From Strongyloides papillosus (Eukaryota > Nematoda > Chromadorea > Rhabditida > Strongyloididae), in NCBI GenBank assembly GCA_005656395.1, contig SRSI01000014.1, positions 310,001-374,000 of the forward strand: DNA of 64,000 nucleotides, written 5' to 3'. Below the pieces are notes generated by a model that was given only the letters and a program-made list of their open reading frames with translations, did not search any database and was not told the origin of the DNA. Each line of letters starts with the position of its first letter. Positions within the stretch are counted from its first letter, which is position 1. Both the position numbers and the translations under genes were made by a program. Below, in pieces: positions 10,851-22,860 of the stretch.

Positions 10851-13800
10851 TCTTACAAAAATAGTTTGATTATAATTTTATTTATTTTACTACATTTATT
10901 TGTTATTATTTTCATGATTAACTCTAATGAGAAGAATAAAATATATATTAAAATTAATCAGTAAGTTAAAATTTATATATTTAAGATCTCATTAAGATGA
11001 TCATTAATTTAATTATATATTGAATTCAAACAAATGATCCATAGAAGTATAGACTACATCGTTACCTGTTTGAAAATGAATTTCAATCAATAAAATGCTC
11101 CAATTATTTGAACGATAATGGCTTGTTATGTTAATACTTCCTATTATGTTTTATTTTAATTAGATGATTCAAATTGTTTTAGATGTAATATATCGAAATT
11201 ACCTTTGTAAAATGACATTGATGGAAATTATAAAACATTAATAAGTATGATTCATTTCATAACATAAAAAATATTTAATTAATACTTTAATTAATCTACT
11301 ATTATGAGATTGAGCAGTTTTACCAGATCTTAGTACATCATTAGAAAATTTAAACTTACAATTTTCAGCTATTTGTTAAAAAATTATTTTGTACGAAAAA
11401 ATTCGAATTCACATTTAAGTATAATATCGAAAAAATTACTATGTATAAAAAATTATATTAATAAAAATGTTTAATGTAAGTTATTGAAAAACTAGTAAAC
11501 AATAAGAAGTATAAACTAATAGACGGAATTTATATCTTTCAATTGAAAAATAAAAGTTTCATCTGATTAATTGTGACAAAAAAATTTTATCGTATACAAT
11601 TATATTTAAAAAACTAAAAAAGCCATCTTCATAGACGAAAAAATTTAGTCAAATCAGATCGAAAAGCTTGAATTTAAGCCAGCCTTAAATAAGATAAATT
11701 ACAGATTTATTACTTTCAATTTTATTTCTAGAGTGGAATGAATAGCTTCTTACTTTTCAACGTGGAACAGTGTACGTATATTTACATGTACTCAAAACAT
11801 CATATTATATTATCATAACTGAAATATAAATATTATATTGTAATTTTGAATGTAATTTTATATATACATGTGGTAAATTTTTGGATAACATCACTTGATA
11901 AATTCATTTTATTAGTGCTATAATAGAAATAAAACAGAACGTCTTGATAATGTAATTTATTTTTAATATGTAAGAATTTGTTTCTTTAATGTTTATTTAT
12001 TATTTTGTATTTTCTAAATATCTATTAGCTTTGTAAATACAACATGATTGTATAATTAAAAACAATTTATTGATTTATTATTATTCTTTACATTCTTTAC
12101 AATAAGAAAAATTATCTGATAAAAAGTAAATCTGTGCAGATAAAAATATTACTTTTTAATAAATTTCTTTAGATTTTTTAAAGATTATAATGAACGTAAT
12201 AAAATTCATAGAATTACAATTTTTAATTATCATGAAAACGTGATTTATATTGATGGAAGGATAATAATCATTGTAAATTGCATCTGTGACATAATCAATA
12301 ATAAAATTATATTTAATACTGAAGAAAACATTTTTGACAAAAAGTTAATGTACAACAAAACTCTAAACAAATATATTTTGAATAAAAAAAGTTAAGAAAT
12401 GGATTTAAAAATAGAAAATTTGTTATCATGGGGAGATCCCATTTAGGGATTTCAACCCAAGATATACTGATATAAAGACTTTAGATTAAGATGTAAGTAA
12501 ATATTTTATTATATGTGATATATCTTAAACAATAATAATAATGAATAAGAATGATATATAAATCTCTTTTTATTTAAATTTCAATATGTGGGTTTTATTC
12601 TGACATTCTCCACCTATCCGTAGGTGGTTATTATCTTCATTACAAATTTATACGAATTTAAAATGGTGTAATGTTTTATAAGAACACCTTATCTTTATAA
12701 CTATTTAACAATGTATTTTTGGAGTGTAACATCTATCATTATTATTTTTGTAAATAAATTTAATTAGAGTTAAAATTTGTTATACGAGTAAAATCTTATA
12801 GATAGTATTAGAATTAATAGAAATTAATTGGATTGCTTTAAGAAACAGAAATTTGTTTCTGAAGTATCCAAAAACATTTTTATCCGGGCCGCATTTAAAA
12901 AGTGATAATTTATGACTATAGCTATTTTAAAAAACATTTTTTAATCAGCATATACAAATTCCACATTTATTTAAACTTTATTTATTCAATATGCTCAGTT
13001 ATCATTAGGAAGACAAGTTACCATTATATAGAAATTATCAAAGAGTTGGACCTTACAATGTATGAAAAAAAAATCACTGGAAAAGAGATACCAACATTTT
13101 ATATTAAAATTATAAAAATAATAAATTGATTTTTAAAAATTTTCTATACTCTATAACAATTTATACAAATTGAATTTTTATTTTAACTATAATGTTTGTC
13201 TTTAACTCCTATATTTTTTATAATTTTAAAGATAGTATTTATATGCCTGAAGTTGTAAATTTCAGAGATTATTTATTGTCTAAAGTACTGTTTAAATTCT
13301 TATACTCTAACAATAAAAACTGTTGCTAAAGACTTAGCGAAGTGAAATTGTATATTCCAAACAATGTTTACAACGTGGTCATGTAAATTATGACATAAAG
13401 TTAAATCTTACTAAAAAGTTAAGGTAGATTTTCAGAGGGCTATTTTGTGATAAAAGCATTAGTATCAGATGCGAATTCAGAATAAAAAATGTGCTCTGTG
13501 TTTCAGAAATCTATGGTATCTATTATTTTAGTTTTAATAAATATTTTAAAAATTTAAAATTCTTTTAGGGAAAAATTTGAAAAATTTATATCAGCATTCA
13601 ATTAAATTGTCTTGCAGATTTTTTGAAAACTGGATGCTAATTTGTAGAGTTTAAAATTTCGTATTTGATATTATCGTTTCCTTTATTTGTAACTTTTTCA
13701 CAGAGGTGCTTGCCTCTTTAAGAAATATAATTGTGAAGAATAACTCTTATTTAATATAGTCAACATGTAATTTATATCTGAACGAAATAATATATTTCGT

Positions 13801-14003
13801 TGGTATTTATATTTTTTCTAAACTAACACCTTATAAGAGCGTTAAATATTATAAAAGTAACATTATCTTAATCAGATAAATTTTATAATGTACTTATCAA
13901 ATTAAATTATTGCATATAAAATGCCTTTTTTACAAGGACTATTCATATTTTTTTCTTTAATAATTAAATATAAAGTTATCATCATAATAACAAATGCAAA
14001 TTG
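10851..14003. other. Gene-poor AT-rich region
   Basis: No supported gene in about 3.1 kb. Short frames such as 12902-13129 are low-complexity and lack family features. A slightly GC-richer patch at about 12,425-12,500 (ggggagatcccatttaggga) could be an old mobile-element fragment, but I cannot assign it. Confidence 0.45.
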
Positions 14004-14339
14004 CTTAAAACCCATTTTGTGAGTCAGTCGAACATTTTTAAAAAATTTGATACAACATAAATTTTTAACCCCCCATTTTTATTTCATTAATAAAAAGAGC
14101 AACTGAAAAAACATATGTTGGCAAATTTATACGGCCTGAAACTTTGAGATACAAGAGCTGTAGTGAGTCAAACTATGAAAAATAGATTTTTACAGGTTTC
14201 TGTTAAATAGATTTTTTTAAAAACAAGTAATGTTTCTAGGAGTACTTTTTTGTAAAAAAACGAATGAGCATACTTTCAGCTTCGTAAGTCTACGTTTTTT
14301 TTGTTTTTTGGGATTTTTTTATAGTTTTTTCAATTTTTA

Positions 14340-14715
14340 AGTACAAAAATCGAAAAAGCGCATGTTCTCACTATGCTCATTCGATTTCTCGTGTAATTTT
14401 ACATCTAGATTCATGAAAAAAAGTGGAGAAAAAAATGTAACACGATGTCGTCTTGAACGAAAAAGAATCCTGGTATTTTCCAAGGTAATAAGATTTTTAA
14501 ATTTTTGAGTACGAAAATCAAAAAAGCGCATGTTTTCACTATGCTCATTCGATTTCTCGTGTAATTTTACATCTAGATTCATGAAAAAAAGTGGAAAAAA
14601 AAAGTAACACGATGTCGTTTTGAACGAAAAAGAATCCTGGTATTTTCCAAGGTAATAAGATTTTTAAATTTTTAATTACAAAAATCGAAAAAGCGCATGT
14701 TCTCACTATGTTCAT
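14340..14715 (-). repeat. 168-bp tandem repeats, inverted block
   Basis: The marker gcgcatgtt(c/t)tcactatg occurs at about 14,358, 14,526 and 14,693, a period of 168/167 bp. It is the reverse complement of the block at 15.0-15.9 kb. Confidence 0.9.
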
Positions 14716-15009
14716 TCGTTTTTATAAAAAATAACCCCTAAAAAACAATATTTATTTTAAAAAAGTTAATTTCCAGAGATTTGCAAAAATCAATTTTCCC
14801 GAATTTGACTCACTTTTGTTATTATTAATAAAAGATTCAGGCCGAATAAAATTGCTTATATGCAACATTTTAGTTTCACTTTTCATTAATGAAATAAAAA
14901 TGGAGAGTACAAATTTGTGTTGTGTCAAATTTTTAAAAAATGTTCAACTGACTCGAATAACGTGATTTAAAATAAATACTGTTTTTTAGGGGTTATTTTT
15001 TATAAAAAC

Positions 15010-15895
15010 GAATGAACATAGTGAGAACATGCGCTTTTTCGATTTTCGTACTCAAAAATTTAAAAATCTTATTACCTTGGAAAATACCAGGATTCTTTTT
15101 CGTTCAAAACGACATCGTGTTACATTTTTTTCTCCACTTTTTTTCATGAATCTAGATGTAAAATTACACGAGAAATCGAATGAGCATAGTGAGAACATGC
15201 GCTTTTTCGATTTTTGTAATTAAAAATTTAAAAATCTTATTACCTTGGAAAATACCAGGATTCTTTTTCGTTCAAAACGACATCGTGTTACATTTTTTTC
15301 CTTACTTTTTTCCATGAATCTAGAGGTAAAATTACACGAGAAATCGAATGAGCATAGTGAGAACATGCGCTTTTTCGATTTTTGTAATTAAAAATTTAAA
15401 AATCTTATTACCTTGGAAAATACCAGGATTCTTTTTCGTTCAAAACGACATCGTGTTACATTTTTTTCTTTACTTTTTTCCATGAATCTAGAGGTAAAAT
15501 TACACGAGAAATCGAATGAGCATAGTGAGAACATGCGCTTTTTCGATTTTTGTAATTAAAAATTTAAAAATCTTATTACCTTGGAAAATACCAGGATTCT
15601 TTTTCGTTCAAAACGACATCGTGTTACATTTTTTTCTCCACTTTTTTCCATGAATCTAGAGGTAAAATTACACGAGAAATCGAATGAGCATAGTGAGAAC
15701 ATGCGCTTTTTCGATTTTTGTACTCAAAAATTTAAAAATCTTATTACCTTGGAAAATACCAGGATTCTTTTTCGTTCAAGACGACATCGTATTACATTTT
15801 TTTCTCCACTTTTTTTCATGAATCTAGATGTAAAATTACACGAGAAATCGAATGAGCATAGTGAGAACATGCGCTTTTTCGATTTTCGTACTCAA
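15010..15895 (+). repeat. 168-bp tandem repeats, direct block
   Basis: The marker catagtgagaacatgcgc recurs at about 15,014, 15,182, 15,350, 15,518, 15,686 and 15,854, exactly every 168 bp. The copies differ by only a few bases. Because 168 is 56 codons, a reading frame can run through successive copies. Confidence 0.93.
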
Positions 15896-16218
15896 AAATT
15901 GAAAAAACTAAAAAAAAATTCCAAAAAACTAAAAAGACGTAGACTTACGAAGCTGAAAATATGCTGATTCGTTTTTTTACGAAAAATTACCTCTAAACAC
16001 ATTATTTGTTTTTAAAAAAATCTATTTAACAGAAATCTGTAAAAATCGATTTTTAAAACTTTGACTCACTACAGCTCCTGTATCTCAAAGTTTCAGACCG
16101 TATAAATTTGCCAACATATGTTTTTTCAGTTGCTCTTTTTATTAATGAAATAAAAATGGGGAGTAAAATTTTAGCCTGTACCTCCAATGTCTGATTGACT
16201 CACACAACGTGTTTTAAG

Positions 16219-18295
16219 TGTTTAATATAAATAAGAGTAGAAAATTATTAAGTAATTAAGGCAGTAGTTTTTTATGGTACATGAAGGTGATAATGTAATA
16301 ATCAAGATTTATTTTTTTTCTGTCAAAATTTAATGTATGAATAAAGTATGCTGGTGAAACAAAGACTTACATAATTGCTTTGCTTTTACTTTGAATTATA
16401 TTCTTCAATATTAAAAAAATAATTTAAGTTTCTATGAATATTGAGAATCTATGAAAACCAATGCAATGGAACATATATAGTTCTTTGTACAATGTTTTAA
16501 ACATTTTGAAAATTAAAAATATGTAAAATTAACCTAGCAGAATGATCAGAAATACAAATATTAAAATGTGGACAGAGAAGATAAAATATTTGATATTAAT
16601 CTCTACATTCAAATTGCATACTTTTAATATTATGACTATTTTGGATACTTTGTTTAATTGATTATTTTGAACACAGCTTTGCCATACAGAGTTCCTATAA
16701 ACTGCAGTAAATCGTTTAGAAACCAAACTAATAAAATAGAATTTATTTAAATTTAGTAAAATCTAAGTAATGTGAACATGGAAATAATCTATAATATATG
16801 GAATGATAACATGGGAAGCTTCAGTTAAAAGATATTGAAAGAAAAGTAGACATCTCTTTTCCAAATTCTAATAAAAATGAGAGAAGCGTAATAAAATCGT
16901 CAGACAATGATTTCAACTTTATGAAAAGAAATGCAGAAATTTCAAAAATTGATGAAGAGCATAATTATTTGAATTTTATTCATAATGAATATTATTAAAA
17001 TATTCGGAGCCTTTTCAATTCAATGTATTTTTAAGTTTAAAAAACTTAAAAAATAAGGAGTATAATTTGTAATGTTCTTGATTCGAGTAGCAAATTGATA
17101 TCGTTCAATAAATAATTCTACCAATTTATAAAACAAAGAAAAAATTTAAATATAATAGGAGTCAACAAGGTTATTATTATAATGATTCGAAGAAGTGTAA
17201 CTTTTATCAATGTCAAAGTATTGAAATAATCTTATATCTTTCTGAAAGCTTAATATCTAATTTAAAAAGTATTTTATGATAAGTGAAAAAAATATTAATT
17301 TATAATATAGTTAAAAGCGCTTATACGATCTCAATTTTTTTTTTTAAATTTGAAAATTTGTTAGTCTTTTAAAATTATGTAATTTTTTTTTCTAAACATA
17401 ACAACTTTTTAAAATATTATACTTATCTGGTAGTCGGAATTCTTTTTCTATAACATATTTCAATATTCTTTATTAGATGCCTATTGTAAGTAAAGTTATG
17501 AATACTTTAAAATTAACATTATTAACAATTATCGAACAAAAACATTCAAGCATTTAAAAATATTTATATTTGTGATAATGAAAAGTAGCAAATATTTAAT
17601 TAAATAAATTACTATTAATTTTATATTGTAGTTGTAAATTTGCTTTGACTTTTTTTATAAAAATAATTTAAAAAAAAGTTATTTTCATTATGAAAAAAAC
17701 TAGTAACGTTTAATGTTTCATCACATTATTTAAAATTTAATAACTAATCTTAAAATATATTATAGAAAATAGTTTGAGTTATCAGGTGAGCATAATATTA
17801 CCAAAAAATATCATGTCTAGAAGAAGTTTACATTCTTTAGATTGAATATTATAATATCATTGATACCCTGTAGGTAATTTAATTTATGATCTCATTCTAC
17901 GAGACATTTCGAAAGAGACGTGATATTATTGAGCATCAAAACTTTTATTATGCTATTTAAAATATTATGATATTATAAGCATTTGATTGTCTCATTGTTT
18001 TCTACGATATATTTCAAGATCGTTTTTTAGTTTAAGTATAAAGAAAGTTATAAATATATATGTAAGTGTTATTTTTCTTATACTTTTGTAATAAAAAAAT
18101 AAAAAAAAACTTTTCTTGCAAATGATATTTTTTTATAATATTATAATCATTTGACAATCCAATTTAAATAAGGTAAAGAAATAAGTGTTATTAAAGGATA
18201 ATCATAAGCAAAGTTATAGATATATTGTAGTAAGCATTTTTTACAATTTATTAACAATAACAAATTTAGAAGTTTAAATATTAATATAACCTTGG
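16219..18295. other. AT-rich region, no gene seen
   Basis: About 2 kb of low-complexity AT-rich sequence up to the target-site duplication of the LTR element. No conserved coding, RNA or repeat signal was recognised. Confidence 0.5.
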
Positions 18296-18300
18296 TAATG

Positions 18301-18479
18301 TGTTATGCCAAAACAAATAAAACACAATTAATTTAAAAACTTTTATTCAATAAAAAGGGATACTCTATGTAGAAAAAACACCCTTATTTATACTAATTTT
18401 ATAATTAAATTTTATACTTATTATTTAAATTTCATATTATTTATATTCAGATTTTCTTATGTTATACCGATGTATAACA
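18301..18479 (-). repeat. 3' LTR of the gypsy-like element
   Basis: 179 bp, TG...CA ended. On the plus strand it starts tgttatgccaaaacaaataa and contains AT-rich regulatory sequence. It differs from the other LTR at one internal site near 18,436 and at the next-to-last base. Confidence 0.95.
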
Positions 18480-18482
18480 TAC

Positions 18483-19661
18483 TTAGGGAGACAAGACGAC
18501 GTTGGCAGAACTTTCAGGATGAATCTTACTTGGTCTCGTACCTAAGTCCTTCCATACATTATTTAAATCGGCCAGTTCTTCATCACCTCTTGCTAACTTG
18601 TCTGCACAATCATGGAATTGGTATGTATGACCAGGAACATGTTTTGTAGTTACATTTTCGCCTAATTTTACCAGGAGAGATTGAATTTCTTTCCATTGGT
18701 TTAAATGTGCACATGGTTGGTTACTAGAATTTTTCCCAGTCAGAATCCAATGGTTCATCCATCCTCTAGTTACAGCATTGGTTACATATGAGCAGTCTGA
18801 TATTATAAGTGTTTTCCCTCTCGTTTCATCATCAGATACACCATCAGCCAATACTCTTAAGACCATAAGATATGCTTCAACTTCCGCCCGTGGTGCTGTC
18901 ATGGCTCCACGTAATCCATTTCTTTTTTGCATTGCCAACTCCATACCATCGAGACGCCCATAAGCTCCCAGACCAATACCCTCATAAATAGATCCATCGA
19001 CTGCAATGACATTTTCATACCTGACAAAAGCCTCCTTGAGTTCCGTACCACTCATGCTTTCAAGAGATTCACTATTCATTGCATCGTCTTGGTCCATCTG
19101 ATCCGTGATTTCAAGCACATTTGTTACTAATGAGTCATCTTCTTTTCGGTCTTGGTGATTATCATTCAAGTCCATCTCTTCCACAATAGTGACCAAATTG
19201 TTGGCATCGAAATTTTCATTTTCACTTTTTGGACAATCTGTCATGCGATCCCTAGGAATAATAATCATTTCTTCTTCTAAGGTCTCGATCATCAAAAGTC
19301 TTTCACCATTTTTTGCTACTAAAACTCCCTTGACTGACTTTTCACCTGGTTTGTTAGTACGCTTGTAGTAGACGTCAGTTCTTTCCAAGATTACCCATTC
19401 AGAGTTCCACTCTCTCTTCTCCTTCGGAGTCTCATAGAATCTTGTCAAGCAGTCCGGTTTGGAATGATTTAAACATTTGAAGACTTCAAATTCAAGACAT
19501 CTTCTATTCACACCCTCCTCTAATAACTTCTTAACTGTCTTCTTGACTGATTGAACTGCCCTCTCTGCACTTCCATTAGTTACAGGACTGTAGATAGGAA
19601 TGTAGACTCTCAACACTCTATAAGATTCAAGAAATTCATCAACACAACTATTTTGAAAACA
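18483..19661 (-). CDS. 3' part of pol: end of integrase plus C-terminal RNase HI-like domain
   Basis: This is the same reading frame as the upstream gag-pol frame, separated from it only by the UGA at 19,664-19,662. It opens with the end of the integrase core, where the catalytic Glu lies in N-G-S-A-E-R at about 19,565. After an acidic linker comes a complete RNase HI-like domain at about 19,019-18,582. It has V-D-G-S (first Asp), P-R-A-E-V-E-A (Glu), I-S-D-C-S-Y-V (Asp), a G-W...N-S-S-N region, K-H-V-P-G-H and C-A-D-K-L-A-R (last Asp). These are the usual type-I RNase H catalytic positions, so this domain looks active, unlike the first one. RNase H removes RNA from the RNA-DNA hybrid during reverse transcription. 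Placement after integrase is unusual. Confidence 0.88.
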   Translation of the reverse strand, partial: CFQNSCVDEFLESYRVLRVYIPIYSPVTNGSAERAVQSVKKTVKKLLEEGVNRRCLEFEVFKCLNHSKPDCLTRFYETPKEKREWNSEWVILERTDVYYKRTNKPGEKSVKGVLVAKNGERLLMIETLEEEMIIIPRDRMTDCPKSENENFDANNLVTIVEEMDLNDNHQDRKEDDSLVTNVLEITDQMDQDDAMNSESLESMSGTELKEAFVRYENVIAVDGSIYEGIGLGAYGRLDGMELAMQKRNGLRGAMTAPRAEVEAYLMVLRVLADGVSDDETRGKTLIISDCSYVTNAVTRGWMNHWILTGKNSSNQPCAHLNQWKEIQSLLVKLGENVTTKHVPGHTYQFHDCADKLARGDEELADLNNVWKDLGTRPSKIHPESSANVVLSP

Positions 19662-22600
19662 TCATTCATTATCTGAAATCATAACTTGCCACACACCAAA
19701 ATAAGCAAAAATCGACATTAATGTTTCAACGATCGACTGTGCACTTTTATTTCTCAAGATTTTCATGATGATTGCTCCTGAATATGTGTCTGTAAAAACA
19801 AACATAAGCATTCCATCCAGTTCAGCGAGATCAACATGGGCTCTCTCACGACTATTTAATGGAGCAATCCAACTTCTCAACTTTTGTTTACACCTATTTC
19901 TAAAGACAGAACATAATTCACATGATTTAACCACTTCTTGACATAATTTGACGGTACCGACAGTTACAGCAACTTGACTAAAAACATTTTGAAGATACTT
20001 GGAGCCGCAGTGAAGATCATTGTGCATTCTTTCCATAACTGATTTAGCATAGTAATCAGGCAGGTAAGGCAAGTCATCCACCATCAAAACATCATTCTCT
20101 ATTCTCAACAGTTCAAAATTTTTTCTTAACGTAGCATTCAGCTCTCTCAGATTAGCAGCTTCTTTCATCTCTAGATTCTTAATGGCCAACCCAATCTGAC
20201 TATCTGAATTGTTTACTTCTTGCAACTCATTCAAAGGCATATGACGCGACAAAACTCTTGTAAACTGTGGTAACGTTACACGACGTATTTCAAAACTTCT
20301 ACCATTTAATATCATTGACTGCAGCAACTTATCTCTCGTTACGTGATAAGCAACAATCTCCTCCATGACCAAGGGGACCATCAATCTCTGAATTCTCTTT
20401 GATGATTCAAAAGGAAAAGGTGTTGACTTCTTCAACAAGTGACAAAGTTCCAGAGAGGTTGACTCTACGACAAAGGGTAATCCACCGTTAGTATATCTGA
20501 AATGTAATAAGGCATCATGTAAGGACAATAAAATTTTTTCTATCTCGCTATATTGACATTCTGCATCGGTAAGTTTACGTTGAAAAACATCACACAATAT
20601 AACATCATTACGATTTGATTTGTCTAAAAGAACTACCGAAAATGCATTGTCATAAAGAAAAGATTGTATTGTCAAGACATCACAGTCTGCTGATATTTTC
20701 CCAAGCGGTATATGATCCTCCAATTTCAATTTTAACATGTTAAAACTTTTTTCCCTCTCATCACTCCATACATAACATTTATCACTAGTTTTAGGATACA
20801 AAGGACCAATGATTGATGCGAATGAAGGTATAAAAGAAGATACATATTGATACTTTCCCACAAACTCTTGTGCTTCTTTAACAGTTGATGGTTTCATTGT
20901 TAAACTCAACATATCTTTTCTCTTACCACTCAATGCAAAACTACCAGAACACAGTTCATTTCCCAAAAACTGTACACTCTTTTTAAAGAAATGACACTTT
21001 CCTAAATTCAATTTGAAACGTGCATTACTAAGTCGACGTAACAACTCTAATACACTTTCTTCTTGTTCACATTTTCCACCACTTATAACGACATCATCCA
21101 CATATTGTGTGCAATTTGGAACACCAATAATAAGTTTGCTGAATTCCTCGTGAAACAGTTTAGAAGAAACATTCCAACCAAATTGGAGTCCAGTACAAGC
21201 GTACATACCAAAGATTGTTGACACCGTGCTAAATTTATAGCAATCACTTGGAATCTTAACCTGCATAAATGCATCCTGAAGGTCCAGAGTTGTTAACAGA
21301 CTACTTTCACTCATTTCATCCAATTTCAGATCATTTAACACTTTCACGGGACTTGGTAAATTCATTGAACAGTACTTCTTATCAAAGCAACTGTTGATTT
21401 TCCTTCCATCTAAACATAGTCTTAAGTATGGACTATCCTTCTTCTCCACAACACTACATGGGCTGGTAATCACTGGATGAGTTATTCTTTGCCAATGGCC
21501 TCTCAGAATATTTCTTTCCATAGTCTTAGCAAACTTCTCTCTCAATTCCTTACTCTTCAGAGGATACGGAGCGGAGATTGGTTTTTTTAACACTTCAACT
21601 TTCTCATCTACAATTGGTAGATTCACCACTAACTTTGAAACCACTTCACTTTTATCATAAAGATGTGGATTATTCTCCAAAAAAGTTGCAACCTTCACAA
21701 AATCTCTTTCTTTAAGATCATAAATCACCTTTCTATTGACATCAAGAGCATCATTAGCTTCCTTGACAGCAGCATTGATATCAATATTCAATTGCCTTGC
21801 AGTAGCAGCACTCAACCATGAAGTACTTGCATCCATCACCACAACTCTTTTAGTTAAGGTCACTTCATTCATCAAATCGGAATATGATACCTCCACCTGA
21901 CCAAGACATTTCAGTTCATTACCATCAGCTGACAGAAGTTTCTCACCTTTCACATTCTCAACCAACAAGTTCAACCTTTTCGCATCTTTCACACATAGTC
22001 CATTCACTTCAGCACCACTATCTAACAGCACTCTCACATCTACTCCATTCACTCTCACAACTTTATACGCCATTCCCTCCTTACGAAGGCCTTCTGAAGA
22101 TTCCAAGTGTGCTGTTCTTATTTCGTGAGATGCTTGTTTAACTCTAGACGGACAAAATCGTGAAGTGTGACCATCTATACCACATGTATAACAAGTAAAT
22201 CTTCTGGAATTACCATCGCCGTTCAAATGTGACACATAATTAGATTTTTCAACCGCTGATCTCTTCACCTCTTGTGATAAGTTAACAGCAGCATTACCTC
22301 TACTACCTTCAGAAATCAACAACTTCTTTTCTTCCATACTTCGAGTCCATGCATGAATCAAACTGGCCTCTGAAAAGTCTTTCACTTGAAGCAAGTACTT
22401 GTGAGCAGACTTAGGCATCCTTGATGCAAATAACAACAGTACATCCTTTGGATCCTTCCTTCCAATCAACATTGCAGCACTTCGCTCAAGTCTTCTGAAA
22501 AATTCCCTAGGAGTCTTTCCCCATTGTTTTTCCATCTTCAATACATCAACCAATTCTGATTGCCAAGTTTTCGCGTTGATCATGCAATATTCTTCAACGT

Positions 22601-22850
22601 ATTGCTCGATCTCCTCCCATGTTGGGTCCTCTGACATACACTCCAACATCTCACTTTGCCTCTCAGCATTCTGTTGCATGATTGCTTGAATTGGAAAGTC
22701 CTCCTTTGGAATCCTTCTCATTGTGAACAATTTCTTCAGATAGTCGGTATACGACGTTCCCTTGTAATCCTCTAACTTCAACACATTTCTCAATTCCACA
22801 GCTCCTGAGCTTGCAGTCTCATTGAAAAAACCATTACCAAAGCTTTCCAT
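19662..22850 (-). CDS. Gag-Pol polyprotein (gag, protease, RT, degenerate RNase H, integrase N-terminal part)
   Basis: The chosen ATG is at 22,850, inside the element just past the primer-binding site; the longer frame begins inside the LTR. Gag ends with a CCHC knuckle (C-Y-T-C-G-I-D-G-H, 22,193-22,152). Protease has L-L-D-S-G-A (about 22,022). RT has L-R-L-C-L-D-G-R-K, T-L-D-L-Q-D-A-F and the catalytic Y-V-D-D (about 21,104-21,093). The RNase H that follows (about 20,680-20,320) keeps the fold's spacing, including Y-S-E-I-E-K, but the usual T-D-A-S position reads I-Q-S-F and T-D-H reads E-S-T, so catalytic acids appear lost. Integrase starts with H-N-D-L-H and C-E-L-C zinc ligands, then Asp at about 19,832 and S-D-N at about 19,676. 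UGA follows two codons after this second Asp. The stop is a single substituted codon, since counting it preserves 35 residues between Asp and Glu. Confidence 0.93.
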   Translation of the reverse strand: MESFGNGFFNETASSGAVELRNVLKLEDYKGTSYTDYLKKLFTMRRIPKEDFPIQAIMQQNAERQSEMLECMSEDPTWEEIEQYVEEYCMINAKTWQSELVDVLKMEKQWGKTPREFFRRLERSAAMLIGRKDPKDVLLLFASRMPKSAHKYLLQVKDFSEASLIHAWTRSMEEKKLLISEGSRGNAAVNLSQEVKRSAVEKSNYVSHLNGDGNSRRFTCYTCGIDGHTSRFCPSRVKQASHEIRTAHLESSEGLRKEGMAYKVVRVNGVDVRVLLDSGAEVNGLCVKDAKRLNLLVENVKGEKLLSADGNELKCLGQVEVSYSDLMNEVTLTKRVVVMDASTSWLSAATARQLNIDINAAVKEANDALDVNRKVIYDLKERDFVKVATFLENNPHLYDKSEVVSKLVVNLPIVDEKVEVLKKPISAPYPLKSKELREKFAKTMERNILRGHWQRITHPVITSPCSVVEKKDSPYLRLCLDGRKINSCFDKKYCSMNLPSPVKVLNDLKLDEMSESSLLTTLDLQDAFMQVKIPSDCYKFSTVSTIFGMYACTGLQFGWNVSSKLFHEEFSKLIIGVPNCTQYVDDVVISGGKCEQEESVLELLRRLSNARFKLNLGKCHFFKKSVQFLGNELCSGSFALSGKRKDMLSLTMKPSTVKEAQEFVGKYQYVSSFIPSFASIIGPLYPKTSDKCYVWSDEREKSFNMLKLKLEDHIPLGKISADCDVLTIQSFLYDNAFSVVLLDKSNRNDVILCDVFQRKLTDAECQYSEIEKILLSLHDALLHFRYTNGGLPFVVESTSLELCHLLKKSTPFPFESSKRIQRLMVPLVMEEIVAYHVTRDKLLQSMILNGRSFEIRRVTLPQFTRVLSRHMPLNELQEVNNSDSQIGLAIKNLEMKEAANLRELNATLRKNFELLRIENDVLMVDDLPYLPDYYAKSVMERMHNDLHCGSKYLQNVFSQVAVTVGTVKLCQEVVKSCELCSVFRNRCKQKLRSWIAPLNSRERAHVDLAELDGMLMFVFTDTYSGAIIMKILRNKSAQSIVETLMSIFAYFGVWQVMISDNE

Positions 22851-22860
22851 ATCACCGGTT

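Larger units (their letters stand above)
14004..16218. mobile_element. Foldback element with inverted 168-bp repeat arrays
   Basis: The outer ends are long, imperfect inverted repeats. The left end begins cttaaaacccattttgtgag; the right end is its near complement ending at about 16,218. Inside, a 168-bp unit is present in about 2-3 inverted copies on the left (14,340-14,715) and about 6 direct copies on the right (15,010-15,895). The central segment 14,760-14,960 contains a diverged copy of the element's own right end, so the structure is nested. No transposase was found. The frames read through this region are the same repeat peptide and not genes. Confidence 0.82.

Noticed and set aside
10617..10964. 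115-codon hydrophobic frame
   Set aside because: It overlaps a dispersed repeat found at 33 and 48 kb and has low-complexity hydrophobic composition.
14337..15967. Several frames of 64-128 residues sharing one peptide
   Set aside because: They are translations of the 168-bp repeat in both orientations, not independent genes.
19662..19664. UGA as selenocysteine or programmed readthrough
   Set aside because: No reason for selenocysteine at this integrase position, and retroelement readthrough normally lies between gag and pol. A nonsense mutation is simpler.
18778..22141. Plus- and minus-strand frames at 18,778-18,963, 18,927-19,130, 21,083-21,274 and 21,884-22,141
   Set aside because: They are antisense or out-of-frame shadows of the retrotransposon polyprotein.
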